Part shown: piece after piece, positions 13,343-25,877 of the stretch
How positions within the stretch are numbered: the first letter of the stretch is position 1
How the letters are laid out: every line of letters starts with the position of its first letter
Assembly (NCBI GenBank): GCA_950295325.1
Contig: OX485806.1
Location: 37,884,001-37,944,000, forward strand
Origin: Polytrichum commune
Lineage: Eukaryota; Streptophyta; Polytrichopsida; Polytrichales; Polytrichaceae
Reading direction: 5' to 3'
DNA length: 60,000 nt
The notes under the pieces: generated by a model
The model's input: the letters and a program-made list of their open reading frames with translations, nothing else
Told to the model about the DNA's origin: nothing
Databases searched by the model: none
Translations under genes and position numbers: made by a program

Positions 13343-13678
13343 TGAAAAGATATTAGACTATGTGCCCAAAATTTGTGTACCATTCTAGATATAATGATTA
13401 ACGAAATTGGGGGGGGGGGGGCTATATAATCATTTAATGACTCAAAGAATTTTCACTTTGATGATTGATAGAATTTTCATATGAGCTTTGAGAATTTAGA
13501 GAAAATGGACTATGGGCACAATTTGGATTTCGCTAATGATCTCCCACTAATTGTGTATTTTTACATCCCATGGGAAGTGAGCGGAGAGAGAAAAATGTCC
13601 GTTTAAGACCCGATTACCTTAATTAGTTTTGGTTTAATGTCATTATAATTTTATTTCATTTGATCCTTCAACCGGGCC

Positions 13679-14783
13679 CAGTGCTCAAAATTGAAGCCCT
13701 CATATGAATTTCATTTTGAAGGGCTCTGAAATTTCAGCATTGCAATTGAAGGGCATATCTAAATCTAGGACGTCAATGGAAATTTTTCAAAGAAATATAA
13801 AACTTGTATTAAAATTATGCATGATTTGCATGGTACATGCTTCTAGTACAATGAAATAATGGAGAATCAACTATCTAACTCCCCTCTTGAAGTGACAATG
13901 CCCTACGCTTGTTGGTTACTGTAGCGGTTTTCCAAGTGTCAAAAATGCCATTCCAATCCATGAATTCAACTCCCAAACTGTTTAGGCTAACCCTCATCAA
14001 TGCATCAAGTGTGTCAAGGTTTAGGCATGTTCTCCTTTCGCTCTTAACCCAATTATGCTTTGAAAAACCACGCTCACAAACAACAGTGCTAGTAGGGATC
14101 ACAAGTATGGCTTGCCATAGCGACATTAGGGTTGGCCAATTGATCTTAAACTCTCGGTCACGGCCACAAGAAACCCAATCTTCATGCATACTTCGGTGTT
14201 GACAAGCTGAAGATAACATCTCCACAAATTCGAGCAACTCCGCATTGGCTTGATCAACAAGAACAGAGCTCCACTTGAAATTTGTCACCAACCGGTTCAA
14301 CCATTGCTCAGTTAAAGTGCCTCGATCCAATGCATCCATGGGATAGTGTTTTGGGCTGAAAAGCCTGGCCGCATTAAAAATGGGCAAGTCGGGGAAGTGA
14401 TCATTTAGTGAGTCAATAACCTTTTGGACGTATAGTCTACCAAGGGTGATGCAATCCTCCAACGAGCCCCCTACATCACACCCGGGCATAGAGTCATAGT
14501 GCAAAGTATGCACTTTCTCACAACCAAACCTATCAACATATAATTCCCATTTGGACTAATTCCCATCTGGATCTGAGATCTGGAGCCCAAAGTTAGACAG
14601 CCGGAGTTAAACGGCTACTTGAGATGATGAACAGTACTTGAAGGGTACTATTTATCCAACACTTCAAGTGAAGGGAGCACTTAGACATGAGGATTGTGTT
14701 TTGAAGGGCTGTTTTCCTTGAGGTATTTTTTGAAGTCCCAAAACCCATTTGAAGGGCACTGAAGACTTCAATTTTGAGCACTG
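13679..14783 (-). mobile_element. Internally deleted hAT element (hAT-1)
   Basis: The element starts CAGTGCTCAAAATTGAAG and ends with the exact reverse complement, and ACCGGGCC stands directly outside both ends (13671-13678 and 14784-14791), a perfect 8-bp target duplication as hAT elements make. The motif TGAAGGG recurs many times close to both ends, like subterminal transposase-binding repeats. Only the C-terminal part of a transposase remains inside, so the element is non-autonomous; its perfect duplication suggests a fairly recent insertion. Confidence 0.9.
13875..14513 (-). pseudogene. hAT transposase C-terminal fragment (ZNF862/KIAA1586-like)
   Basis: The open frame of 212 codons ends in the hAT C-terminal dimerisation region: IPTSTVVCERGFSKHNWVKS followed by LNLDTLDALMRVSLN. 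The cut-and-paste reaction needs a DDE catalytic core and a zinc finger that would lie N-terminal to this; both are missing from the element. The ATG at 14513 is simply the first methionine after the break and not a natural start. The product, if made, could at most bind other hAT transposases. Confidence 0.85.
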
Positions 14784-14816
14784 ACCGGGCCTCTTCCCTT
14801 AAACCCACGGCTTCAT

Positions 14817-14825
14817 AAACCCTAG
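14817..14825 (+). promoter_or_regulatory. Telo-box (AAACCCTAG) upstream of the dNK gene
   Basis: A perfect AAACCCTAG lies about 590 bases before the chosen start of the deoxynucleoside kinase gene, just outside hAT-1. In plants this motif is frequent near the transcription start of translation and S-phase genes. Similar words also occur in non-promoter sequence here (for example about 34745-34765), so function is only suggested. Confidence 0.35.
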
Positions 14826-15406
14826 CCCCCTTCAGGGCTTAACGCCGCCGCTACTCTCTATCTACAATAGTCCTAGATTTTTCAGCCACCGAATCACGCT
14901 CATAAAGATAGTCCAAAGCGCAGCCTCGGCCCTGTATCCTTTTCCTAGATTCGAGTTACTATTCAGGACATAGATCACAGGGGAAATGTTGTCAATATGT
15001 ACATTCAGCAAGGATATTGAGGGCTATTCCCCCACTGTTGTGGCCAAGGCGGAGAGGAGAAAGTGGATATGGCAAATGGCTTCGCTTCGCAATTGCAATT
15101 TGCGGAGCTAGGGTTCCAGTTTTTGGTCTCTTCCTCGAATTCCCGCGTGTGTAGACATGATGTACAATGTTTGGCTCAAGTTTTCTTCGTAATTCCGAAC
15201 TTCCAAAGCCTGCCGTAGTTTCTTATACATCGTTTTGAACATCTTCCTTGAAGAAACCAAGGGTTTAGAAGAATTTGTAAGGGTTTTAGTTTCCTCTGCG
15301 GAGAAGGCAAGATCTGGAGGGAGAGTGTAGTGTGGGAATTTCTTTAGAGGTTGGTAGGATTTGGTGAGGAAATTTTAAGAAATTTGAGGATGATTGGAGT
15401 TTCCTA

Positions 15407-18400
15407 ATGCCAACACTACCACGACCATCCGTTTTATATAGTTACACATACAGGTGTATAATGCCTGCAACGATGATGAAAACTCGAATGCTTGCAACTT
15501 CTTTATCTGTTGCTCCTCTGGAGTCTTTTGTGCAGGTTTCACGGAACGGGAAGGCATTGAGTGCCTTTCAGTTGAATGGGTTTCTATGTGACAGGAGGCT
15601 TGCAGCAGTTGGGCAACCTGCGTTTTTATACTCTCATATCAATGTGGATGGAAAACACATGCAGACACACAACAGACATGCAGAAACCTTGGTGAGGTTG
15701 CGAGCCGAGTGGAAGGGTAATGGTGCATTGGAGTCTGTTTTTAACCCGCAATCATCCTCATCATCAACCTCCTGGACTGCTCTGGGAGTCTGGTCAACTA
15801 AAACTTGTCGGGGTTTATCTACCTCGGAGGTTGGGGAGAGCAAGAAGCATGTCGATGCAATCTCACAAGCAGGTGTGGGGAGTGTTGAACTGGAATCTGA
15901 ACCTGGGGTTGATGGAGGTCAGATTGAAAGCGGCGTGCGTGTTAGTGTGTGTGAAGATAGGGAGGATGTGTCTGGAGCGACCCTTGCTGCAGCTGATGTG
16001 GCAATGCAGTCGGAAGCTGACGTGGAGAGGGAGAAGGACAAGGAGAGGGAGACTGATGCGGTTGCTGCAGGGATCGATGAAGCTGGTAATCTCAAAACCC
16101 TTGGTACTCAACACATTTTTATCAAGAAGAAGCATGGAGAAATGCAGTCACGTTGATGTAGTGTTTAAGCCTTAAACCTTAAACCGTTATCATAAACCAT
16201 AAACCCATAAATAACTGTCATCGAGTCTACGAAGATAGTTTTTCCAAACCTTCGGTACTCTACATGTTTCTTTGTCGCGATTATGGTAACCTTAGTGTAG
16301 TATCTAAGCCTTAAACCATCAACTGTAACCTATAACCATAAACCATAAACAATAAACCATAAACCCTAGAGGTGGTGTTTATTGTTCTTCATGTTACCTC
16401 TAGTTTGGTTAATTATCCTCGAGTCTATGGGCCTTCTTTCCACAAACATGCGGTTAGTTTCAAGAGGGGGATCTTAAGAAAGATCATATATAGCCCTTCG
16501 TTATATAGTGTGTTAACGTTCAGAGATAATGCCACATGTGAAGAAATGACTGCATCTCATGCATAGTTGTTTACCTCTAGCTTTGTGTTGTCCTCAGAAA
16601 ATGGCCTTGAGTAATTTTGGGGTTTTTTGGAGGACTTTTGTGGTTGGGTCCTGGAGGGGTTTTAGTGTTGTTATGTGGAGAAGAGACCAAGGCTGAATGA
16701 TGGCTGCATTTTGCAACAGGAAGAGCACGAGAACGAAGGAGACGGTCCTTTGGTGCAAGTATTGCCCGGCATGCACATGGGCCTCTTCCTGATCTGTTGA
16801 CTGTTCCTGGGATTGGACCACGCAACATGGAAAAGCTGGTTGCCAAAGGGATTGCAAAGCTTGCTGAGCTCAAGCAGCTTTATCGCGACAAGGTTTCTTT
16901 CCAGCATTTCACATTTCCCAAGTAGCTGCAGTTGTATTCCTCCCTCGCCTCTGATTTGTTCGGAGTTGTTTCTGTTTCAAAGACCACATTCTGAGTTAGT
17001 CCAAACTTGCGATTAACAAGAACATTACCAAATTCTTTTCTTGTGGAGATATATTTAATGGAGATAATGTGAGGGTTCTAAGTTCTGCAAAATATCGTTT
17101 TCCCTCTTTTTCTTTTTCCAGGGGGGTTTTCCAACTTAATATTTGCTATCTTCTTCTGGTGCAGTTTCGTGATGATGGGTCTGATAAGATGGTGGAGTTT
17201 CTGCGAAGCTCAGTTGGCATATTGCACAAGCACCATGCAGCTAGCATCACCAATTATATCAGGGACAAGGTTGAAGCTGAGCTTGCCCCCAAGGATGATG
17301 GACCTCGCCCAAAGAAACGTCTGACATTTTGTGTGGAAGGCAACATCAGTGTTGGCAAGTCTACATTTTTGCAAAAGATAGCTAGTGAAACTCTTGAGCT
17401 GCAAGACCTGGTGGAGGTAATTTCCCTTGATCCTTCTTTTGGATTCTAGTTAAGTCCTGGTTTCTACTCTCTACTGTTGGGGGCCTTCTCTAAAATTCTG
17501 GTTCTCTGGGGTTCTGGCTGGATAGCAGCAGGATTATACCAGACATATATCTTTCCTGATGTTTCTATTTGCATCTTGTTAATGCAGTTGTGTTTCTTTT
17601 GTTGGTTATCAGATTGTCCCTGAACCTGTTGCAAAATGGCAAGATGTGGGTGCAAGTCACCACAACATTCTTGAGTCCTTTTATAAGGAGCCTGAGCGAT
17701 ATGCATATACTTTCCAGAATTATGTCTTTGTAACCCGTCTGATGCAAGAACGGGAGTCTGCAAATGGACTCAAACCTTTGCGCTTGATGGAACGGAGTGT
17801 CTTTAGTGATCGTATGGTACGCTCTCAACTATTGCACCAAATGTAATTTCTGATTGAAAAAACTGTGAATGTTGTACAAGATGCTGTGAACACCCAATGC
17901 CAACCTTAAGTTCTCTGGATGGGAGTGCAGGTATTTGTACGTGCTGTTCATGAGGCCAAGTGGATGAGTGATATGGAAATCAGCATTTATGACTCTTGGT
18001 TCAATCCAGTTGTTTCTGAACTCCCAGGATTAGTTCCTGATGCCTTTATATATCTTCGGGCGAGTCCTGACACCTGCCTGCAGCGCTTGCAGTCCCGAAA
18101 ACGGTAACCAATTCTGCCATTCGTATTATCAGCTGCATAAGTTAGTTTTGTTCACTTTGGTGAAATTTGTTTTTGTTTGCATCCAGTTTAGACTTGGATC
18201 ATGTGGAAGATAGACCCTCTTACATTATCAATTATTGTCGTGTGGCAGGCCAGAAGAGCATGGAGTAAGTCTAGATTACCTGCGAGATCTTCATGAGAAA
18301 CATGAGAAATGGCTCCTACCTGCTCAGACAGGGAGTGGGGGCATACTTTCTGTAAGCCCAGCTCTGAGGGCACCAATGTCACCTCGAATTCGCGATCGAG

Positions 18401-19555
18401 TATTCTATCTGGAGGGTGATCATGTCCACTCATGTATCCAAAAGGTATGCTTGTTGTCTTATCGCTAATTTAGAGCAATCAAATTAATCTTCAACTGCAG
18501 AAGTGATTTCTTCAATTGCAAGTATCTTATATCCCATTTTTTATTAATTCTACATTTGCCTGTTTGCAGGTTCCAGCACTCATGCTTGACTGTGACCAAA
18601 ACATTGACTTTAGTAAAGATCTCGAAGCCAAGGCAGAGTAAGTTTCTGAGACTTTGATGTAGTTGGCAGTTTGTGTGGTCCATACACATTCATTGTACAT
18701 GTAGTTTCTATTATTTTTCCACTCTTCTGTTCTACTCCATTGATAGTGAAGGAGCTTGGGATAATATTGCCTAAATTGAGTGTATTTTTTCATAAATCCT
18801 GTCAATTATGTCTTCGCAGTTTGCAAGATGTCTTTAAGATATATGCAGTAAGATATTCTGGGGTTTTAACATGCATGTCTTAAAGATCAGGTTTACATAT
18901 TAAGAATTTTGGTTCTTGATAAGCAGTAGTAATACTGTTGTGAGCAGACCATCCTCTTATCTTAGTTGGCAGTAATGGTTGTTGGGGTTGTGGACAATTT
19001 GAGTCTTGGACCTTAGGGTCCGAGACCAAAGAAATTCAGTGATCCTACAGGTTGAGAGCAAAATTTGGGACCCAAGGATTTTGCACTAGGGTCTGGGTGC
19101 AAGGTGCTAATGTTCCATTAATTTCTTCCCAATTCTCTGTGTTCCCCAGTTAAGAAATCGTCCTAGTTTGAGAAACCCAATGTTCTGCTTGGGTCCAATC
19201 TTGAGTCCGAAAGTAAGGTCCATCAAAGGGGGCCTGGGGGTTTGTGGAGCCGGGCCCTGCTGTAAAGCCACCCTTAGTCATACTGGGCCAATTTATGCAA
19301 ACATCTATGATAGTGGTTTGAATTACTCCTCTGAGTGTTTTACTTTTTGTTGTTGTCTTTGTCAGGTATGCAAGACAAGTGGCGGAGTTCTTTGAATATG
19401 TGCAGCAGACAAAGGACACAGAAAGTGGCACAGGGAACCAGCTTGTATTGCCACGGTCAGGAGGCTTGTTAGGACCCGATGGAGCTCACCTACTTGGAAA
19501 CTTACCACTCGATGCAGCTGATTTGAGCCGCCGAATGTCATCTCTCTGCGTATAA
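15407..19555 (+). CDS. Plant deoxynucleoside kinase with N-terminal helix-hairpin-helix extension
   Basis: The enzyme phosphorylates deoxynucleosides for dNTP salvage. Eight exons join in phase: 15407-16085, 16720-16892, 17165-17416, 17613-17816, 17931-18103, 18249-18444, 18570-18637 and 19366-19555, all GT-AG, giving 644 residues. Residues 1 to about 225 are poorly conserved: an Arg/Ser/Leu-rich start suggesting an organelle transit peptide, then a Ser- and Glu-rich linker. Exon 2 holds a helix-hairpin-helix motif (VPGIGPRNMEKLVAKGI). The kinase core starts with the P-loop GNISVGKST (343-351), followed by PEPVAKWQDVG, RYAYTFQNYVF, the ERS motif (428-430), YLRASPDTCLQRL and the LID region RKRPEEHGVSL. 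It closely resembles Arabidopsis dNK (At1g72040). An in-frame ATG at 15461 is an alternative start. Every core motif is intact, so I consider the gene functional. Confidence 0.92.
16165..16375 (+). repeat. Degenerate telomere-like repeats in dNK intron 1
   Basis: Many short words of the type AAACCATA, TAAACCTTAAACC and finally AAACCCTAGA are strung together in the first intron. They resemble a decayed interstitial array of the plant telomere repeat CCCTAAA. The phrase around TAGTGTTTAAGCCTTAAACC recurs near 16293, showing a local duplication. Confidence 0.5.
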
Positions 19556-22274
19556 GAGCAACCTATCACTCATGTGTCTTGTGCAGATAGGTAGGGAACG
19601 TCCAGCTACACAGAACCTGGGTCCTACACCAGAAAATTTTGTATAGACTGAATTGGCATTTTTTTGAAATTTTGAGCATTGGCTGAATTCTCTTGCTTCT
19701 ATATAGCATGGAGGTAAAGAGACCTTTGCCAAGCACAAGTTTAAGAAAGGATTTTCCAACTTCAAGATTTTGAGAATGATCCATTAGAGGACATGTGGAT
19801 CACTTCAGACCCCACTCAAACATGCTTTTGGGCAGTGACTACTTCAAGCATTTATGAATGCAGACCTGGGAGTTGGAGAGGTGATCAGATGTGATCAATG
19901 TCAACTTCTGCATTATTTAGTCACAGCAGACCCAGGTGGTGGTTTAAGAAAAGTCCAGGATTTCTTTGTCCCCTTAGATCCTTGTAACATAATTGATCAG
20001 CATCCTCAAACAGTGCTACAATAGTTGGTCTTTTGGCTGTAAGTAGCTGAACCCTGTTTTTATGGATTGTTTTGAGGCCAAGTGCTTGCTGTAAAAATGA
20101 AAGATTGTGGAAGAATCAGTTCCATCTTTTTTGTTAGTCATGATTTTGGAAGCAGCTTCAGGGAAATGAGGTTGAGGTTTTTGAGGTTTTGCCTGCTCAT
20201 TGTTATAGCTATGTAGCTCTGGTCAGCACCTCCATTCAAGAGTTTCATGAAGTTTGGGAAGCCACTTCACATTGTTCTGCATTACCTCCAAGAATTGCTC
20301 ATGGATTACTCGTTATTTATAGGTGATAGATGATGCAACTCTTGAAGTTTGGAGAAGCCATACATTTGGTGATACAGATGCAAATGAACCCTTAACCTTG
20401 TATTTGATCCATGTGGTCAATTGGAATTGCTAGTGGGGATGCTAGACAGGGTCTAAATGGCATGGACGGGCCTTTAGGAAACCAATTGGGACTATGCACA
20501 TAAGGGTTGGATCATGTGAACAAGCTATCAGAGATCAACACTATTATCTGTAGCTTAATATCCTTCGCCGCTGAGCAATACCGATTTTCTGATCTGATTG
20601 ACAGTTTTATACACATTTTCCAATTGATGAAATGCAGAATGGCTTCATAATTCAAGTTGTAAATAGGGATTACACACTGAGCGGGAGACAGAGTATTGTT
20701 GATTATCAGTCCATGTGCATTTTAAGTTATCTGTCTGGGTGCATGTGGGGAGTGATAATGTTCAAATACAAGGTGTTGCATAAAGACATCAACATAAGTG
20801 AAGAAAAGCTTTTCTTGTGACTCTTTTAAGGATTCTCTTCATGACGCAAACAATTGCATTTGCTCCAGCTACGTGCTCAAAGGGATCGTATTCTGAGTTG
20901 AAATCTGTGGTGCTGACCCTTTTAAAGGGCTTTGGTCATCTCTGCTTGAAGAGATTGCTCTTGAAACCTGAAAGACCACCTACATCACATACATCTAAAT
21001 TTAAAAATCAACACTGATTTTACATGTGTCAATCACCTCAAACTACAGCACTAAATGAATGGCTACAATTTCAGTCTTTCCTTTCTATATATTGCATGGT
21101 TGTAAAACCTGCAAGGTTGTATTATGAGTTGTACAAATGTTGAAATGGGTGGTTTGCGCAGTGTTGAGTCAGTATTGAAAAGAGGTACCCTGCATAGGTA
21201 ATGATACTGCCTCAACAGCAGATGCTGGTCGCTTGCATTTTGAGATGCACCTAGGTTGTGGGAAATCCATTGCTGGGGTTGATGCATGAGGGATGGTTCA
21301 CATATTAAAGATTAGAATGTCAAATAGGTCTAAGTTGTGTGTAACTTGTAGAAAAGTGACCTAATTATTTGTGACCATTTGAAATGTACATTGTTTGATG
21401 CGCTTGTACCTATTGAAGTGTGTCGTCTTTGTGGAACTCAGGCTGCTAGGACCATCTCTTCTCTTTCCCTCGATTGCATAATTGGATACAAACTCTCAAC
21501 ATCAGTATCCAGCTCCACATTCACCACGACATAGCATTAATAGGCTTTCACAACGTGTTCCATGAGCCTGAGAATAAGCTGGCATGTGTGCCGGAATAAT
21601 TCCCTCTAGATCCTCCTTGTCCAAATTTGACGCGGAATCTGGGAAGGGGCATGGTGAACAATTTTTTTCTCATACCATGCATTCTATGGCAATAATCAGG
21701 CTGGCTCGTAGCTTGGTTTCGATAATAATAAGAGAATCGGAGAATTTTGTAAGCACCACAACTTGGGCAACATAGCTTGCTGCCAACAAAGTGGAACCCC
21801 ACCGACAATCGCCTTTAACACCGACCCAACTATCACAACCACTTCTAGTCATCCCCACTAGACTCCCCGATTGAAAAGAGCGTAACATTACACAACGTAC
21901 GCTGTGAGCTTCCTTTTAGTAAAGGGGAGACTTGTACAATAGTTGGCCCAACTTTCATGGCCGGATATTCACCGGTCGGCAGGATGGCAAGCCGACGGAC
22001 ATGCAAAGTGTCAAACTTCTTGATAAATATTTTTGGTTGTTTGAGCCCGGGGTAGACCCAACTGGCAAATCCACGTTCACATAGTGAACAATTTTCATGC
22101 TGAGTATTGTTCATTTTGTGAAGGTGACCTCACATAAAGGGGGCAAGATGCTCCCAAAATTCCCGGCAATAGGGTGCAACATCCTAGCGCTGAGTAATGG
22201 TATGGAAGTCAATGAGTAGGCTGCTCAGTAATGTAATGAAACACTTCACTATTTGGACAATTCTTCCCAACTCC
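19556..22274. other. dNK 3' flank and unassigned spacer
   Basis: The first several hundred bases after the kinase stop are probably its 3' untranslated region. From 21550 to 22115 minus-strand frames are open for 70-90 codons each in overlapping frames, one containing CSLCERGF, but I cannot match them convincingly to any family. Nothing else is supportable. Confidence 0.4.
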
Positions 22275-23873
22275 TCAGCAAATCCTACTCGGTCGCAAAC
22301 ATCGGTGACAACAGAATCGGTGGTGGTGGTACTTCGGTCTCTCCCGCTCCTTGATCAATTTGGCTCTCTGGTGACGATTCCGCGCTCTCCTGGAGCACCT
22401 GTACTCGAACCCAATGACATCTGAAATATGGCTACTGTCCTTGACGCGGAAAAACCGACAGACCTTCGAGTTCTCGTATTTGTGGAAGTTTGGGGAGAAG
22501 TGGTGATGAACCACCCAGAACCACGCGGAGCCTAAAAGAATTCCTAATGAGCCTCCCGCGAGCACCTGGGTCACGGAATGGTACCCGAGGTAAACGCGAG
22601 AGAGCATCACAATAGGAGCGAATGCCCATGGCAGGCCGATCGTGATGTCTTTCACATACTTCGCGGAGAATTGGAACTTGAAGGTGGCGAGGAGTGTCAA
22701 GTAGACGGCAAAGAATAACATGAACTGGGAGTGGCTTGAAGGCCAGCCGTATGAGTCACACATCTCGAGATTGTTACATGTGAATGGTCGCGGTTCTTGC
22801 ACCAATTGCTTGATAATCTGCATCCACAAATTAGGGTTACAGTTGCGTTTGTAAACATAGCCAAATTGCAGCAGCTGGAGCATACTTGCATTTCAAAATG
22901 CAAGTGGGCAACGTTTAGTTCTGAGTTAACTTCTAATATCTCTACAATGCTAACCCAACAGAAACCACCTCTGACAAATTAAGATTCAGCTCATTCTTAA
23001 ACATTTGCAGATTGCAGATCTTAAAGCAAAAATGCTTCTCAAAGTGCAAGTGGCCAATGCTTAAATAGGGTCAACCATAAAGTCACAAAAAGTGGGGACT
23101 CAATCCTCACTTTTGAAGTAACCTCCTACATTTACCACTCCCACACCCGTGTCAGTGCCCTAAAGGAAAACTAGGGTTGAAACTCCTTGTGCTCCTATTT
23201 GGAATCAATAAAACCTTGAGAGAAACTTTTGAGTTCATTCTTGAGTTTTCTTCTATTTTGGGAGTACACAAGTGGTGAGAGGAGAAAAGAGTGCCTAGAT
23301 AAGATATGTGCATATTAGTGGCAAAGAAAATGAGAAGATTCTAGTCATATAGAGATGAAACCCGTCAACACCTAAAACTTTAAGAAGCCTAAAATGGAAA
23401 TAATCCACCTTAAATGTCCCCACTTTCCACCGTTTCTTTACGGTTAACGCTAATGTCGAGTCAAATTTGTTACATGTATGTGCCTTTGAGGGTATAATGT
23501 CAACCATTTAGTTCTTGCCACTAGAATCTGCAACCGTATATGTTGGAAGGCGTCGAATTCAAGGTTGTGATTGAATCATTGTGAAATTTGTGTTGACGTA
23601 TGAATGTAGCGGTTTGTGACGATGAACCTGATTTGTTGTTTCGGAGATGAGGAGACCGAAGGCAAAGAAGAAAGTCTGGAGCTCGCGCCGGAAGAGGAAA
23701 AGTGTGCTAAATCCACCTAAAGCAATGAAAATAGGCAACAAGGAGAACCACCCCATGATCCAGCCAAAGATGTCCCCGGTCTTGTATCGAATGTGTGTCA
23801 AGGACACCGCCGCGAGAGCCGATGCACTGCTCAACAGCCGTGTCGGGACTGCGAGAATCTCCGTCCTATTCAT
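22275..23873 (-). CDS. Dolichyldiphosphatase / LPP-gamma-like PAP2 phosphatase
   Basis: PAP2 enzymes of this group dephosphorylate dolichyl diphosphate on the ER lumenal side (recycling the glycan carrier), and plant LPP-gamma can act on phosphatidate in plastids. Exon 1 is 23873-23628 (82 codons), exon 2 is 22817-22275; the intron of 810 bases is GT-AG and in phase 0, giving 262 residues. The PAP2 signature is complete: K-x6-RP in KQLVQEPRP, PSSHSQ, and SRVYLGYH with the catalytic histidine. Hydrophobic spans occur around LLPIFIALGGF, FAFGLL, the region after PSSHSQ and ILLGSAWFWVV, and SLTHIRYKTGD near the start is family-typical. The C terminus (after the VKDSSHISDV motif) is longer and more basic than I expect for the family, with a HHH and cysteine-rich end, so the last ~30 residues could be altered. 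Confidence 0.85.
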
Positions 23874-24516
23874 AATTAACGTATTCTTCTCGCATATAAA
23901 CTCCTCAAAATTGCTCAGAAGTCACGTGTGAAATTGATCCTGCTAAATCCATCGTCCTACTCAATCAAGCCTCTGAGCATGCTTGAATCACTTAGGGTTT
24001 CAGACCATTTTAGGGTTTCAGATAATTCCTCATCAAGCTTTGGTTTCTTTGACTTAGTTGTTTTCCATCAAGAAGGGGTTCTTTTAAACTGATGTGGCTT
24101 ACAAACATCATCTTCCCTTGAGGCACACAGAGGGATCCAGGGGCTGCTGGATACGGCGCACGTCCATTCTCGGAAACATTGCGCACTTGAAGCTCAATGT
24201 AACATTCTTGCTTCAAATTGATAACCACTTCTTGTTTTCTGCTAGGATATGGCTTCGCTTTCGCATGATACAAACATTACAAAATTGACTTCATTTCAAT
24301 ACATTTCAACCACCAGTGGGAAGCTGGATTTTGATGCAATGTCTCATCAAAATCTTTCTCCAGAGCTGCGAAAGTTTAGAGCAGCTTTCACATGGGTGCT
24401 CGTGAGAATGCAACAACCGTGAATTCCACAAACTGCCTACGGTCGCAAATCTGCCAAAATACGTCCAGAATATGAAATTATCTCTTTGATGTAATTTTGC
24501 TGGTGATGGTGTAAAC

Positions 24517-24610
24517 TATTGTGGACTTCCACAAGTAGGATTTGAACTCGATTCATGGCCGACAAGTGCCCATAAGACATGAAAGCTGACCAGAAAACTA
24601 TGCCACAATA
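24517..24610 (-). other. tRNA-like relic, possibly a SINE head
   Basis: On the minus strand TATTGTGG (from 24610) pairs with CCACAATA (to 24517), enclosing an A-box-like GTGGCATAG (24600s) and a perfect-looking B-box GAGTTCAAATCC (24549-24538). The spacing is longer than a canonical tRNA and no convincing anticodon arm is seen, so I favour a tRNA-derived SINE or decayed tRNA over a working gene. Confidence 0.35.
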
Positions 24611-25344
24611 CGGCTCTCGAGAATTGATTTCAATTGATTTTGAGATCCATTGAATGTGATCGAATTAATAAATAGAACAATCATGTTTGACAGTTTTCTG
24701 AAAATTTGTACCACCGCATGACACAACATTATGAAGCAGTGTCTGTTCGTTTTGTGGGCTTCGAGAACACAACCATGGGATGCTTAAACCTTGTGCAAGG
24801 AGACTCAAATTAAGACTAAACTCCTATCATTCCATGGTTATATTCTCTGGGTCCAGAGAACGAACGCACGCTGCTTAATAATGTTATGGAGTGTTGGAGC
24901 GATTGAATTATGAAAAATATCGCAAGAATGGGAAAATTACAATCTTGTAAGCTCAAGACAATTGAACCTTCGGAAAGGATGATGAAGCGATGTAATCAAA
25001 GGATGGCTCCCTACTTCTCAAAGGCAAGAATATACTTAGGGCAAGAGGGGATTGTTGCATACAAATGTAGCTCTCATTTAATTCTTGTCAAATACCCATC
25101 CCTTACAATGTTTGTGGTTACTTCATTTCAAAATGTGTTCCGTTAGGCTAATTCGAGATCCTTGAAGGTAATTTCAATCTCTATTTATCGTCAAAAAGTA
25201 ACATGTGATCTACATATTATTTTGATTTGTTTTCATTGGATGAATGCATGAAAAAATTGTAGAGAGTTATGATGACCATTATTTCTATGAATGGGGATAG
25301 TTATAATACAATATGACGCCTGTAACATGGGCCACTATTGGTAC

Positions 25345-25866
25345 ATGTTGACTAGAACTAAGATAACAATAGTCTAGAATGAGTTTAAAGTAAAAGCATA
25401 GAATTCATTATAATTGAACTTGTTTTTTTACTTTAGTTAAACTTAAGACAACCCGGCATGGTGGGGAGGTATATAAAGGGCTTTTGCGCAAGGGTGAGGG
25501 TTTTTTTTTTTATCTTATCTCGTGGTTGGGTGGTTCATGCCAAAGTAATTTCCAACGAGAAATTACAGTTATTCGTTATATTTTGGTATCAGAGCGGGTT
25601 TTTAGTTTCAAGAGGAAGATGACATCTCTTTAGACAAACGTTTCAGTATCTCCAGAGATGGAGAACAGTTAGAGAATAGCATAACTATTCAAAATCTTAT
25701 GCTTGAGGTAGAGGAATTGAAGAGGGCCAATGAGCGCACTAAGGTGAAGTTGGCGATGTTGGAAGCCAACATAGTTAAGGAGCCAATGAAGTGTAAGCGT
25801 GCCCGTGCCAAACTTAGTAAATAATCTCAACACACATCGGTTGAGAGTTATGCCAATGAGTTTCAA
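25345..25866 (+). mobile_element. LTR retrotransposon fragment: LTR end, primer-binding site, gag start
   Basis: TGGTATCAGAGC at 25584-25595 is the standard primer-binding site complementary to initiator methionine tRNA. About 110 bases upstream is a TATA-type GGTATATAAAGGG, fitting the U3/R part of an LTR whose start may be the TGTTGACTAGAAC near 25347. Downstream is a short coiled-coil-like coding trace (LEVEELKRAN), interrupted by stops, consistent with a gag beginning. The element is cut at about 25877. Confidence 0.5.
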
Positions 25867-25877
25867 AACTTATGCGT

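Noticed and set aside
21548-22114. Minus-strand frames containing CSLCERGF, considered as hAT dimerisation domain
   Set aside because: The residues after the motif do not follow the hAT pattern and the frames overlap in conflicting registers.
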